NCBI GenBank assembly: GCA_021819085.1
Contig: JAKASJ010000007.1
Span: forward strand, 1 to 64,000
DNA from: Pseudomonadota bacterium
Lineage (GTDB): Bacteria; Pseudomonadota; Gammaproteobacteria; Acidiferrobacterales; UBA6901
Reading direction: 5' to 3'
Length of the DNA stretch: 64,000 nucleotides
Numbering within the stretch: position 1 is the first letter of the stretch; each line of letters starts with the position of its first letter. Made by a program: the position numbers and the translations under genes. The notes under the pieces are model-generated. The model was given only the letters and a program-made list of their open reading frames with translations. It was not told the origin of the DNA and ran no database searches. Shown in pieces: positions 28,200 to 38,823 of this stretch.

Positions 28200-29570
28200 T
28201 CACTCTTCGGATTCCTCCACCAGCGCCTTCAGACGCCCGCGGGCCAGCAGCGCGCGAATCCGCTGGCCGGGCCGAAGCTGTGTGGCGTCCGAAACCAGTG
28301 CTCCGGTATCGTCGCGCTGGACGATGGCATAGCCCCGAGCAAGAGTTGCCAGCGGACTCAACGTGTCCAGTCGCCCCGAGGCAACGCCCAGACGGTGTCC
28401 GGCCCTCTCCAGCGTCTGCTGCATCGCCCGTGCGAGCCGTTCATGCTGATGCGCGAAACGGAGCTGGCTCTGGCGGAGCGGTGCCGCAGGCGAAAGCCGA
28501 TGAAGACGTGCGGTCGTGGCCAGCACCGCGGCCGCTGCAGTGTTGCGTCTGGCGGTCTGGGCCAGGATCAGGCGCCGAGAGAGGTCGGTGAGGCGCTGGT
28601 GCAGGCGCTCGATCCGGTCTGCGGGGTGGATCAGGCGGGAGGCGAGCCAATCCAGCCGCTGCTGCGCGCCGCCCAGGCGGTCAGCCATGCGCCGGCGCAG
28701 TTGTTGCTCGAACGCGACGAACTCCGCCAGCCACTCCCGGAAATCTGGACTGAGCATGACTGCCGCCGCCGTCGGGGTCGGTGCGCGCGCATCGGCCACC
28801 AGGTCGGCAATGGTGAAGTCGGTTTCGTGGCCAACGCCGGACACGACCGGCAGCGGGCATTCGTACAGTGCCCGCGCCACAATCTCTTCGTTGAACGGCC
28901 AAAGGTCCTCGAGCGATCCGCCGCCGCGGGCGATGATCAGCGCGTCGCAATCGCGGCGCTCGCCGGCCAGCCGGATGGCGGCGGAGATTTTGTCTGCCGC
29001 CCCTTCCCCCTGCACGGGTACCGGGTAGATCAGCACTGATATCGGGGGGAAGCGGCGCGCCAGTGTCGTGATGATGTCGCGGATGACGGCGCCGGTCGGG
29101 GAGGTGATGACGCCGATGCGCTTCGGCAGCTGAGGCAGGGGCTTCTTGCGGGCGACATCGAACAGACCTTCCAGGGCAAGCCGGTTCTTCAGGGCCTCGA
29201 AAGCGCGCCGCAGCGCGCCTTCACCCGCTTCCTCGAGATGCTCGACAATAAGCTGGAACTCGCCGCGGCCCTCGTAGAGACTGATCCGGACGCGCAGCAC
29301 CACATGCATGCCGTCCCTGGGTGTGCAGGCGAGAGTCCGCTGGCTGCTGCGGAACAGGGCGCAGCGAACCTGCGCCTGGCTGTCCTTGAGGGTGAAGTAG
29401 TAATGTCCAGACGAAGGGCGCGCAAAATTCGAGATTTCGCCTTCGATCCAAAGCAGCGGAAAACCGCTTTCCAGAACCGCTTTGGCTTCCCGCGTCAGAC
29501 GCGAAACCGAATAGATCTCGCGCAACGGTGTGGCACCGGGCGCAGCAGGGACGGGATGACGGCTGACCAT
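28200..29570 (-). CDS. xseA: Exodeoxyribonuclease VII large subunit
   Basis: The 456-residue product has an N-terminal OB-fold (residues 15-115, including WIEGEISNFARPSSGHYYFTLKD). The catalytic domain contains GVITSPTGAVIRDIITTL, ARGGGSLEDLWPFNEE and VSGVGHETDFTIADLVADARAPTPTAAA, and a long C-terminal coiled coil follows. It degrades single-stranded DNA with XseB, which is not in the window. Length is normal. Confidence 0.96.
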   Translation of the reverse strand: MVSRHPVPAAPGATPLREIYSVSRLTREAKAVLESGFPLLWIEGEISNFARPSSGHYYFTLKDSQAQVRCALFRSSQRTLACTPRDGMHVVLRVRISLYEGRGEFQLIVEHLEEAGEGALRRAFEALKNRLALEGLFDVARKKPLPQLPKRIGVITSPTGAVIRDIITTLARRFPPISVLIYPVPVQGEGAADKISAAIRLAGERRDCDALIIARGGGSLEDLWPFNEEIVARALYECPLPVVSGVGHETDFTIADLVADARAPTPTAAAVMLSPDFREWLAEFVAFEQQLRRRMADRLGGAQQRLDWLASRLIHPADRIERLHQRLTDLSRRLILAQTARRNTAAAAVLATTARLHRLSPAAPLRQSQLRFAHQHERLARAMQQTLERAGHRLGVASGRLDTLSPLATLARGYAIVQRDDTGALVSDATQLRPGQRIRALLARGRLKALVEESEE

Positions 29571-30004
29571 GGCGCAAACATAACGCCAGGCTACGAAATA
29601 GAGAAGCCCCGCGCCGCCGATCCTTTGCTCATCCTCCCGGGCAATCCATAAGTTGCTGAAAAAATGATCATGTTTTCTGGCGATGCGCGAGCGCTGCCCG
29701 GCAAGGGGCGCATTGAGCGCGGGTCAGCGGGAGTGAATTGGCAAGAGTCCCGCAGGCCCGCGACAATCGTCGAGGAAACCGGCAGCACGGTCGCTGGGGG
29801 CGCCTTGCGACCGTGGCCGAAATATCGCGCTTTCTGGGCCCCTAATGACCCGTCAGCCGATGCTTTTCCAGTCTGGCCGTTGGTGGGGTCATGGCCGCCG
29901 TTCGGTTGTGCCCTGCGACCGGGCGTACCCTGGAAACCCTGGCATACCCGGGGAAAGCAGCAGTGCGTCCCCGGTGGCTGCCGGTTTGCGCCGGGAGTTT
30001 GCTG
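29571..30004. other. No gene recognised between xseA and the small lipoprotein gene
   Basis: Frames crossing this stretch give Arg/Pro/Gly-rich translations without domains. Divergent regulatory signals for xseA may lie here, but no convincing promoter or terminator could be marked. Confidence 0.4.
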
Positions 30005-30316
30005 TCAGGGCAGATAGGAGGGCTTCGCGTCGGCGCCGGCCTTGGCCTGCTGTTCGGCAAGTTTTACCTGCTGCAAAGCGGTTTGCGCAAGCTTCATGGC
30101 CTTGGCGCTTTTGCCTTCGCTGTTCAGTTTTTCGGCCTTTTTGACGTACTTTGCCGTGTTGATCCACAGGGCCACGTGCTCTTTGTGTGCACGGGCGACC
30201 GCCTGCTGTGCGGCGGCGATCGTGTCCGCTACGGATGCCTCCTTCGGGGCGACATGGGTGGCGCATCCGCCGGTAGCGAGAGCGAGGGTAGCCAGCAGCA
30301 CCATTCTTTTCATCAT
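30005..30316 (-). CDS. Small lipoprotein, SoxXA-binding-protein-like
   Basis: The 103-residue product has a lipoprotein signal (MMKRMVLLATLALATGGC, Cys18). An Ala/Lys-rich amphipathic helical body contains LWINTAKYVKKAEKLNSEGKS followed by AKAMKLAQTALQQVKLAEQQA. That pattern, W-x-x-T-x-K followed by a GxxAKAxKLA helix, resembles the SoxK/SoxXA-binding proteins that help thiosulfate oxidation. No other sox gene is in the window, so a generic coiled-coil lipoprotein is also possible. A GAGGAGG site lies 7 bases ahead of the first ATG. Confidence 0.6.
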   Translation of the reverse strand: MMKRMVLLATLALATGGCATHVAPKEASVADTIAAAQQAVARAHKEHVALWINTAKYVKKAEKLNSEGKSAKAMKLAQTALQQVKLAEQQAKAGADAKPSYLP

Positions 30317-30602
30317 CAGATTGCCTCCTCAGGTAGTGTTGGCCACAATTAAAGGGTAGCCAAGCGGCTACGTCAACCGAAAAAGTTTGCGCGCACTGCC
30401 TGTGCAGGGGGAATATTGCGCCCGGCAAAGACGTCGTTCGCCGCGACCGCAGAGCCTGTTTTCCGGCCTGTTTCATGGCGGACGACGGACCCGATGGACG
30501 CAGTGCCGGTCGCGGATCAGGCACCGAGATTCGTCGCACGGCACGTCCCGGATCGCGGTGGACGTCCGCCCCAGTTTACGGCTGCGGAGTCAATCCGTAT
30601 AA

Positions 30603-32066
<1,464 letters not shown>

Positions 32067-32138
32067 ACAGCAAAATGCAGGTCGTGAACCCCATGAATCC
32101 GGTTTCGCGCGCCGGCCCCGCATCGCACAGCTGCTGCC

Positions 32139-33713
32139 ATGACTGATCCCCATTCCCAAAAGATACTCATTCTCGACTTCGGCGCGCAGTACACCCAGCT
32201 CATTGCCCGCAGGGTGCGCGAAGCCGGCGTGTATTGCGAAATCTATCCCTACGATCTGACGGAGGATGAAGTCCGCCGGTTCGCGCCGCGCGGCATCATT
32301 CTGTCCGGTGGTCCGGAATCGGTGACGGAGGCCGAAACGCCGCGTGCGCCGCAGACGGTGTTCGAGCTCGGCGTGCCGGTGCTCGGTATCTGCTATGGCC
32401 AGCAGACCATGGCCGCGCAGCTCGGCGGGGAAGTGGCCGGTGCGGACAAGCGCGAATTCGGTTACGCACGGGTGCGCATGCGCGGACACTCGCGGCTTTT
32501 CAAGGGCATTCGCGACGAAGTGGCGGAGGATGGACCGGAGTACCTGCACGTGTGGATGAGCCATGGTGACCGCGTGACCAGGCTGCCGCCCGGCTTCGCG
32601 GTGATCGGCTCGAGTGACGGGGCGCCCTTCGCCGGCATCGCCGACGAGACCCGTCAGTTTTATGGTGTCCAGTTTCACCCCGAGGTCACACACACCACCC
32701 AGGGGGCGGCGATCCTCGAGCGCTTTGTGCACGATATCTGCGGCTGCAGCGCGCTCTGGACGCCGGGGAACATTATCGAATCCATGGTGGGCGCGGTGCG
32801 CGCCCAGGTTGGCAGCGACGAGGTGGTGCTCGGTCTATCCGGTGGCGTGGATTCCTCGGTGGTTGCAGCACTCCTGCACCGTGCCATCGGCAGGCAGCTT
32901 ACCTGCATCTTCGTCGACAATGGACTGCTGCGCTTGAATGAAGGCGACCAGGTGATGGCGACGTTTGCCGAACACATGGGGGTCAAGGTCATCCGGGTCG
33001 ACGCCGAGAGCCGGTTTCTCGGCGTGCTGCGCGGCGTCTTCGATCCGGAACTGAAACGCAAAGCGATCGGTCGCGTGTTCATCGAGGTATTTGAGGAGGA
33101 GGCCGCAAAAATCAGCGGTGCGAAGTGGCTCGCCCAGGGAACGATCTATCCGGATGTGATCGAGTCGGCCGCGGCACGTACCAGGAAGGCGCACGTGATC
33201 AAATCGCACCACAATGTCGGCGGGCTGCCCGAGCGCATGCAACTGCGTCTTCTCGAGCCGCTGCGCGAGCTGTTCAAGGACGAGGTGCGTGCAATAGGCA
33301 CCGAGCTTGGCCTGCCGCATGCCATGATCTACCGACATCCGTTTCCCGGACCGGGTCTGGGGGTGCGTATTCTCGGGGAAGTGAAGAAGGAGTACGCCGA
33401 CATTCTGCGCAAGGCTGACGCCATCTATCTGGAGGAACTGTACCGGAACGGACTGTATGAAAAGATCAGTCAGGCGTTCGCGGTTTTTCTGCCGGTCCGG
33501 TCGGTGGCAGTGCTGGGCGATGCGCGTGCGTACGATTACGTGATTGCGCTGCGCGCGGTCGAGACCGTGGATTTCATGACAGCGCACTGGGCGCACCTGC
33601 CGTACGATGTTCTCGGACAAATTTCGAATCGCATCATCAATGAGGTCCGAGGTATATCGCGAGTGGTCTACGACATCTCAGGCAAGCCGCCCGCAACCAT
33701 CGAGTGGGAGTGA
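32139..33713 (+). CDS. guaA: GMP synthase (glutamine-hydrolysing)
   Basis: The 524-residue enzyme has a class I glutamine amidotransferase domain (nucleophile in [11 protein letters not shown], with HPE in [10 protein letters not shown]). An ATP pyrophosphatase domain follows ([17 protein letters not shown]), then the dimerisation domain ending PPATIEWE. It converts XMP to GMP. Its last codons form the left copy of a 15-bp direct repeat; the matching copy and the likely original terminator lie 5.3 kb downstream, so a mobile element has inserted at the gene's end while keeping the protein intact. Confidence 0.97.
   Translation: MTDPHSQKILILDFGAQYTQLIARRVREAGVYCEIYPYDLTEDEVRRFAPRGIILSGGPESVTEAETPRAPQTVFELGVPVLGICYGQQTMAAQLGGEVAGADKREFGYARVRMRGHSRLFKGIRDEVAEDGPEYLHVWMSHGDRVTRLPPGFAVIGSSDGAPFAGIADETRQFYGVQFHPEVTHTTQGAAILERFVHDICGCSALWTPGNIIESMVGAVRAQVGSDEVVLGLSGGVDSSVVAALLHRAIGRQLTCIFVDNGLLRLNEGDQVMATFAEHMGVKVIRVDAESRFLGVLRGVFDPELKRKAIGRVFIEVFEEEAAKISGAKWLAQGTIYPDVIESAAARTRKAHVIKSHHNVGGLPERMQLRLLEPLRELFKDEVRAIGTELGLPHAMIYRHPFPGPGLGVRILGEVKKEYADILRKADAIYLEELYRNGLYEKISQAFAVFLPVRSVAVLGDARAYDYVIALRAVETVDFMTAHWAHLPYDVLGQISNRIINEVRGISRVVYDISGKPPATIEWE
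33699..33713 (+). repeat. Left attachment-site copy (attL) in guaA 3' end
   Basis: ATCGAGTGGGAGTGA encodes the last four residues (IEWE) and stop of guaA. It is repeated exactly at 39047-39061. The 3' end of guaA is an established integration hotspot for tyrosine-recombinase islands. Confidence 0.85.
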
Positions 33714-34101
33714 GTGGTTTCTTGGCCTTGAAAGTTTCCTATTAAATATCAAATACTTGTCAAGTGTCGATGACGACTGTGGATACATAATCAACGACAC
33801 GGACTTTTGAAGGCGAGCGATTGATATCGAAAGATTTTGTACGTTTCCGCTCTTGGCCGGGGCGTCTGCATCGCGCGAAGATTTGACGGTAAATCTGACG
33901 GTGGATTCTTCCTCGAAATATCGGTATCCGCGCTTACCGTCATATCCGCATGGCCCAGACGGTAAAATCAATTTGTTGCGCAGTAAATATCGATGTTTTT
34001 CGCTCAATTCGTCCATCGAGGAGAAACGAACTGCGCGATAAATAGGATGTCAGTCGGAAAATTTGTATCCTTCCGGTATCCGAAATCTATCGTCCGGGAC
34101 A
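33714..34101. other. AT-rich island left end with repeated GACGGTA motifs
   Basis: No gene is recognised. GACGGTAAA (33885-33893), a second GACGGT at 33897, TACCGTC (33935-33941, inverted) and GACGGTAAAA (33958-33967) cluster here. The same GACGGTAAA motif occurs twice near the right end. They look like arm-type recombinase sites. Composition is clearly more AT-rich than guaA, which supports foreign origin. Confidence 0.55.
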
Positions 34102-36474
34102 ATGATTGCCGGTACCGAGTCCATGATTGAGCGCGATCCATTGTTGGAGTTGAAAGCTGAAAACGCACGACTGATCGCCCTGCTGGAAACAAACGGCATT
34201 CAGTGGCGCGCGCAGCCTGAGCGTGCAGTACCACCCGCTTCGACGCCGGAGCCTTCACGGCTTACCACGGACGAGAAGGTGGCACTGTTTCGCCGCTTGT
34301 TCCGGGGACGCATGGATGTCTACCCGGTTCGCTGGGAAAGCAAGACTTCGGCCAAGTCGGGTTACGCACCGGCCTGTGCCAACGAATGGCGCGCGGGTGT
34401 TTGCGAGAAGCCGCGAATCAAGTGCGGGGACTGCGGCAGCCGACTGCTAACCCCGCTATCGGATGCAGTCCTATACGACCATCTTGCCGGCAAGCACACA
34501 GTCGGTGTCTATCCTCTGCTGGAAGACGATACCTGTCATTTTCTCGCCATCGATTTCGACGAAGCCGAGTGGAAAGAAGATGCTCAGGCCTTCGTGCAAT
34601 CATGTACCGAACTCGGTGTCTCGGCGGCTCTCGAAATTTCACGATCCGGCAAAGGGGCGCATGTCTGGGTGTTTTTCTCTGGCCGGGTGCCGGCGCGCGA
34701 TGCCCGCCGCCTGGGCACGGCCATCATCAGCCATACCTGCTCGCGTACCCGGCAATTAAAGCTCGCGTCCTACGACCGCCTGTTCCCCAATCAGGACACG
34801 ATGCCCAAGGGTGGCTTTGGCAACCTGATTGCCTTGCCACTGCAGAAAGTACCCCGCGAGAACGGTTGCAGTGTGTTCGTCGATGTAGCGCTGCGCCCAT
34901 TCAACGATCAATGGGCGTTCCTCGCTGCAATCCAACCGATGGCGCCGCACGACATCGAGCCAACCATTCTGCGTGCTACAGGTGGAGCACATCCATTGGA
35001 TGTCACATTCATCGACGAAGAAGATATGGCGAAGCCCTGGCTGCGTTCGACGCCGTCGGCGATAAAGTTGTCGGGGTCTTCCATGCCCAGGTCTCTTACC
35101 GTGACGCTGGCCAATCTCATCTACTTCGAGAAGGCGCAGTTGCCACAGGTGCTGGCGAACCGCCTGATCCGCCTCGCCGCGTTCCAGAACCCGGAGTTCT
35201 ACAAGGCGCAGGCGATGCGGCTGTCGGTCTGGGACAAACCGCGCGTGATTGGCTGTGCCGAGAACTATCCGCGGCACATCGCCTTGCCACGCGGATGCTT
35301 GGATGCCGTGCAGGAATTGCTGAGAGACAACGGCATCCGCTGCGAGCTGCGCGACGAGCGCTACGGTGGCGAGCCGCTGGACGTCAGCTTCGTCGGCAAG
35401 TTGCGCCCGGATCAGCAAACGGCGGTCACCGCAATGCTGGGCTATGACGCAGGGGTATTGTGCGCGCCCACCGCTTTTGGGAAGACGATCGCGGCGGCAG
35501 CGATGATCGCCAACCGCGGTGCGAACACGCTGGTGCTGGTGCATCGCACGGAGCTGCTCAAGCAGTGGCAGGCGCGTCTGCAGTCCTTCCTTGGCATCGG
35601 CAAGGGCACGATCGGCACAATCGGTGGCGGCAAGGCCAGGCCCACAGGGAAGATTGATATTGCGGTGATGCAGTCTCTGTCGCGCCAGGGCGAGGTGAAC
35701 CCGCTGGTCGAGAACTACGGTCACGTCATCGTGGACGAATGCCACCATGTTGGTGCGGTGTCGTTCGACGCCATTCTGAAGCGCACCAAGGCGAAATACG
35801 TGCTCGGCCTCACCGCCACGCCGATCCGTCGCGACGGCCAGCAACCGATCATCTTCATGCAATGCGGGCCGACTCGGCATACGGCGGCAAGGCCTGCGGG
35901 TGCCCCGCACGACCTGGAGGTGGTGCCGTATTCGCTGCACGCGTGCATCGACCTGCCGCTCGAAGCAGGGATTCAGGATGTGTTCCGGCACCTCGCCAAC
36001 GATCAGGGCCGAGCAGCCACCATTGCGGGCGAAATCGGACGCGCCTTCAGCCAGGGTCGGAAGGTGCTGGTGCTGACCGAGCGTACCGACCATCTCGAAG
36101 CCATTTCGGCGGCGTTGGCTGGAAAGATTCCAGAACTGTTCGTCCTGCACGGCCGAATGTCACGAAAGCAGCGGGCGGTGCTTGTTGGGCAACTCGAGGC
36201 TTTACCCTCGGAAGCGCCGCGCGTACTGCTCGCGACCGGCAAGCTGGTGGGGGAGGGGTTCGACCATCCGCCGCTGGACACCTTGGTGCTGGCGATGCCG
36301 GTATCGTGGAAGGGTACTTTGCAACAGTATGCTGGCCGGCTGCACCGGGAGCATGCCGACAAGACCGACGTGCGGATCATCGATTTCGTGGACACGGGCC
36401 ACCCGGCGCTGCTGCGGATGTGGGACAAGCGCCGGCGCGGATACGCGGCCATGGGATATCGAATCGGCGCATGA
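34102..36474 (+). CDS. Primase-like (AEP)/superfamily 2 helicase fusion protein
   Basis: The 790-residue protein starts with a short coiled coil (residues 8-30), then a Cys cluster (92, 101, 108, 111). An archaeo-eukaryotic-primase-like domain has the metal motif FLAIDFDEAEW (DFD at 151-153), SGKGAHVW (182-189) and YDRLFPNQD. The C-terminal half is a DEAD/DEAH helicase: Walker A APTAFGKT (455-462), DECHH (545-549), GLTATP, and motif VI QYAGRLHRE. The same domain pair is known from the TOTE group of predicted conflict systems. It is the main cargo of the guaA island. A start at 34123 is possible. Function is inferred to be defence or element maintenance. Confidence 0.85.
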   Translation: MIAGTESMIERDPLLELKAENARLIALLETNGIQWRAQPERAVPPASTPEPSRLTTDEKVALFRRLFRGRMDVYPVRWESKTSAKSGYAPACANEWRAGVCEKPRIKCGDCGSRLLTPLSDAVLYDHLAGKHTVGVYPLLEDDTCHFLAIDFDEAEWKEDAQAFVQSCTELGVSAALEISRSGKGAHVWVFFSGRVPARDARRLGTAIISHTCSRTRQLKLASYDRLFPNQDTMPKGGFGNLIALPLQKVPRENGCSVFVDVALRPFNDQWAFLAAIQPMAPHDIEPTILRATGGAHPLDVTFIDEEDMAKPWLRSTPSAIKLSGSSMPRSLTVTLANLIYFEKAQLPQVLANRLIRLAAFQNPEFYKAQAMRLSVWDKPRVIGCAENYPRHIALPRGCLDAVQELLRDNGIRCELRDERYGGEPLDVSFVGKLRPDQQTAVTAMLGYDAGVLCAPTAFGKTIAAAAMIANRGANTLVLVHRTELLKQWQARLQSFLGIGKGTIGTIGGGKARPTGKIDIAVMQSLSRQGEVNPLVENYGHVIVDECHHVGAVSFDAILKRTKAKYVLGLTATPIRRDGQQPIIFMQCGPTRHTAARPAGAPHDLEVVPYSLHACIDLPLEAGIQDVFRHLANDQGRAATIAGEIGRAFSQGRKVLVLTERTDHLEAISAALAGKIPELFVLHGRMSRKQRAVLVGQLEALPSEAPRVLLATGKLVGEGFDHPPLDTLVLAMPVSWKGTLQQYAGRLHREHADKTDVRIIDFVDTGHPALLRMWDKRRRGYAAMGYRIGA

Positions 36475-36565
36475 ATGCCATCGATCGCATCGCCCGATGC
36501 CCAAGCTATTCGTGATCAATATGCCGCAAGTGGAAATAGCGCCATTTCGCAAAAGGTGAATCGTA

Positions 36566-36769
36566 ATGAGCGAATCCCAATACTACGAATTCGTCGCCAT
36601 CGACGAGCCACTGACCGCGAAGCAGATGGTGGAACTGCGCGTGCGCTCGTCGATCTATGCGCTGTGCGCAGCCCGAGTCGACTTCGATCGGAAGCTGGTT
36701 CAGTCCATGGCCCGGCATGGAAAACGCGGCGCCCTGGTTCGGGGCCTCGCCGATGCGGGCCTCTGGTAG
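36566..36769 (+). pseudogene. Internally deleted remnant of a companion gene
   Basis: The 67-codon frame begins MSESQYYEFVAIDEPLTAKQM, which looks like the start of a larger family of uncharacterised proteins that open YYEFxAIDxPLT. It ends FDRKLVQSMARHGKRGALVRGLADAGLW, which looks like a normal C-terminal helix pair. The middle appears deleted, joining head to tail. This is judgement from pattern memory; no full-length relative is in the window. Confidence 0.45.
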
Positions 36770-36783
36770 AAGTCTTCGCGACG

Positions 36784-37156
36784 ATGAAAGCGAAAAGACG
36801 ACGAAGTTCACCGCGGGATACCTGGATAAACTCATCAAGGAGGCGACCACGGATGCCTACAACGAATCGGAGCAGGCTGGCGGGTTCTTCGTCATGATTG
36901 AAGAGAATCTTTCCCTGCCATTCGTGACCCAGGTGCTTGGGCAGGCAGTGACCGTGGCCAAGGTCGATATCACCGGCCGCGACCAGATCGTCGCTATTTG
37001 CGTGCATGGAAATCCACTCAGGCAATCCCGATCCTCGATCTGCCGATGCCTGATCCGCCGCCAGAGGGAGCGGAATGGATTGACGCTTACCGCCGCTGGT
37101 GCGGGAATCGATGGAAGTGGTCAGTCGTTCAGCGCGTCAACCGATGGCCAGCCTGA
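36784..37156 (+). pseudogene. Frameshifted CcbP-like calcium-binding protein gene
   Basis: Three frames together encode one plausible small protein. A basic start (MKAKRRRSS, frame at 36784) is followed by LDKLIKEATTDAYNESEQ and GFFVMIEENLSLPF in a second frame. After a one-base loss near 37020-37025 the third frame reads IPILDLPMPDPPPEGAEWIDAYRRW to a stop at 37154-37156. The order matches small CcbP-type calcium-binding-like proteins. Its end overlaps the convergent higA-like gene. Function is lost unless the shift is a sequencing error. Confidence 0.6.
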
Positions 37157-37469
37157 CCGGTTTGCCGACGCGGCTGAGCATTTCCACCAGCGTGTCGATG
37201 GTGAATTTGGCCGTCTTCTTGTTTACTACGTCAGACACGCGCGGACGCGAAACCATCAGGATCTCGGCCGCTTCGGCTTGCTTCAGGTGATGCTCGGCAA
37301 TCCAGGTGGACAGCTCGTCCATCAACTGTTGCTTCAGCAATTGGGTGTCGTTGATCTGCTTGCGGGAGGCTGCCTGCAAGCGCTTGGCCTCAGCGGGCGC
37401 GAAGCCAAGCTCCAGGAAGAGGTTCGCTCCCGGCTTAGTCACATGGCGGATTTCGGTGTCGATCTTCAT
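37137..37469 (-). CDS. higA: HigA-type antitoxin, XRE family
   Basis: The 110-residue protein has a C-terminal helix-turn-helix (about residues 58-95: LKQAEAAEILMVSRPRVSDVVNKK) of the XRE/HTH_37 type. The N-terminal region is probably the toxin-binding part. It follows the toxin gene with a 4-bp ATGA overlap, the toxin-first order of HigBA pairs. It should neutralise the toxin and repress the operon. Both genes appear intact. Confidence 0.85.
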   Translation of the reverse strand: MKIDTEIRHVTKPGANLFLELGFAPAEAKRLQAASRKQINDTQLLKQQLMDELSTWIAEHHLKQAEAAEILMVSRPRVSDVVNKKTAKFTIDTLVEMLSRVGKPVRLAIG

Positions 37470-37810
37470 TTTCGTGCCTTTCTTGCGTTGACCACGGCGC
37501 GATAGCGCGCCTCGGCAATACCCTTGTCCTGCTTGCCGGTTGCCTGCGTCTTCTTCTGGAAGCAGTGCAGGACATACACGGCTTCCTCGAACTTGGCGAC
37601 GTACATCACCCGATAGATGCCGCTGGCCTCCCGAATGCGGATTTCCCTGGTGCCGGCTCCGACATCATCGAACGGTTTCCAGTCATCCGGGTCCAACCCA
37701 ACTTGGACCTTGCCCAACTGGAAACCAGCGGAGCGACGCGGGTCGTCCGGGAATGCCAACAAGTCGTCGTAGGCGGAACCCACCCAGCGAATCTCTTTTT
37801 CGTCGCTCAT
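37466..37810 (-). CDS. higB: HigB/RelE-like (Gp49-family) toxin
   Basis: The 114-residue protein has the phage Gp49/HigB pattern: a short N-terminal strand-helix (IRWVGSAYDDLLAFPDDPRR), then VGAGTREIRIREASGIYRVMYVAKFEEAVYVLHCFQKKTQATGKQD. FxKKTxxTp is the family signature. Members are RelE-fold mRNA interferases that act at the ribosome. It precedes higA with overlap, and a perfect palindrome lies 12 bp upstream of the start. Confidence 0.85.
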   Translation of the reverse strand: MSDEKEIRWVGSAYDDLLAFPDDPRRSAGFQLGKVQVGLDPDDWKPFDDVGAGTREIRIREASGIYRVMYVAKFEEAVYVLHCFQKKTQATGKQDKGIAEARYRAVVNARKARK

Positions 37811-37821
37811 TGCTTCACTTC

Positions 37822-37837
37822 GTATAAAATTTTATAC
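37822..37837 (-). promoter_or_regulatory. Perfect 16-bp palindrome upstream of higB
   Basis: GTATAAAATTTTATAC lies 12 bp ahead of the higB start codon and contains a TATAAA-like -10 element on each strand. The position and symmetry suit the operator at which a HigA-type antitoxin autoregulates. Confidence 0.65.
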
Positions 37838-37922
37838 ACATCGAGAACGGAAGTCAAACGCTTCAAGCGGGGTACGTATTGGGCCGGTGCTCCGGCAAAC
37901 GCATCGTCCATCATCGTATGCT

Positions 37923-38033
37923 TTACAGTCCGGTGCGATACCGCGCACCCTTGGGCGCGAACGTACCATCCGCAAAAATAAGCGCGGCGACTTGGCTTGG
38001 CAGACGTGCGATATCGAGATAGGTCCGATTCAT
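37923..38033 (-). pseudogene. Truncated AbiEii-type toxin gene (36 codons)
   Basis: The frame reads MNRTYLDIARLPSQVAALIFADGTFAPKG and stops soon after. AbiEii nucleotidyltransferase toxins start in this way but continue for about 300 residues through a KGGTA motif. Here the sequence breaks at PKGARYRTGL, exactly where the catalytic motif should begin. The ATG overlaps the stop of the abiEi-like frame as ATGA, the normal arrangement of the pair. Confidence 0.6.
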
Positions 38034-38768
38034 GGCTTGAGCACCAACAGTCCCTCGGCGGAGCGGGATACCCAAGCTCGGTCGCTGCCGGTCGGCAGTT
38101 GCGCGGCATCCAGCTTGGTGGCCCAGGGCAGGGCCAGTTCGCGTCCAAGCTGCAGGCACAGGCGCACTGTCTTGACGCTGGAGCAGCGTTGGAGCAAATC
38201 GTGCAGTACGACGGCGCGCAGGTTGTAGGCGCTCTCGGTGAGTTCGCGCGCTTCCTGCAGCGGTTGACGCACGCCCACCTCGCTGAGCACTTCCAGCAGC
38301 GCGCGTTCTGGTGTCGAGACTCGGGGCGTGCCGCCACGCTTTTCGAACGGTCCGGCATGAAGCGGATCGGTTGATGGCTCGTCGAATAGGCGCTTGCGGT
38401 GATACTCCGCCGGGAAGCGTTCAGTGAACCAGTCGGGCAGGCGGCCCGCTGTCCAACCATATAAAATATAAGACCGGCTGTTGTGATAGGTAGTGCCTCA
38501 CGCCATACCAGTCGAGGGCGGACTTGCCGCCAACGTGCAATCCATCGACGGCGCGTTGCAGCAGGATCAGACTGGGGTGCAGTTCCAGCGTATCGGTGGG
38601 GCGGCAGTACACCCCGCGCGCCAGACGGAAAAGCCAGCCGACGCGCACGTAGTGGACGGCCAAGTCGGCAGAGATGCCCTGTACCGCCAGGTCTTCCGAT
38701 GTGAGAGGGGTTCCCGGCACCCATTGTCTGTAGAGGGTGTTTAGCTTGGTTCTTTCAGCCGTAGCCAT
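38030..38768 (-). pseudogene. Frameshifted AbiEi-type antitoxin gene
   Basis: Two frames together make one AbiEi-like protein. The first 100 codons contain a winged-helix N-terminus with VHYVRVGWLFRLARGVYCRP. In another frame follow GRLPDWFTERFPAEYHRKRL, then RVSTPERALLEVLSEVGVRQPLQEA and a C-terminus ending SRSAEGLLVLKP. The shift lies near 38464-38470 in a run of four T (minus strand); removing one T restores the frame. AbiEi represses its own operon and counters AbiEii. Since AbiEii is also truncated, the pair looks dead. Confidence 0.7.
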
Positions 38769-38776
38769 GCTACGGC
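38758..38776 (-). promoter_or_regulatory. Inverted repeat 1, putative AbiEi operator overlapping the start codon
   Basis: GCCGTAG-CCATG-CTACGGC is a perfect 7-bp inverted repeat. Its 5-base spacer contains the abiEi-like start codon (minus strand). It shares the core CGTAG-N5-CTACG with the repeat at 38824-38842. AbiEi proteins are known to bind two inverted repeats in their promoters. Confidence 0.7.
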
Positions 38777-38823
38777 ACGTATCACCATTTCAAACGACCA
38801 GCAAGTTTTATTTAATGGATTGA

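Noticed and set aside
34756-36150. A 464-codon minus-strand frame
   Set aside because: It is antisense to the primase-helicase gene, whose motifs are intact.
37807-38724. A 305-codon minus-strand frame across the AbiE region
   Set aside because: The AbiEi and AbiEii similarities lie in the other two frames; this frame is a composite shadow, Arg/Ser/Pro-rich.
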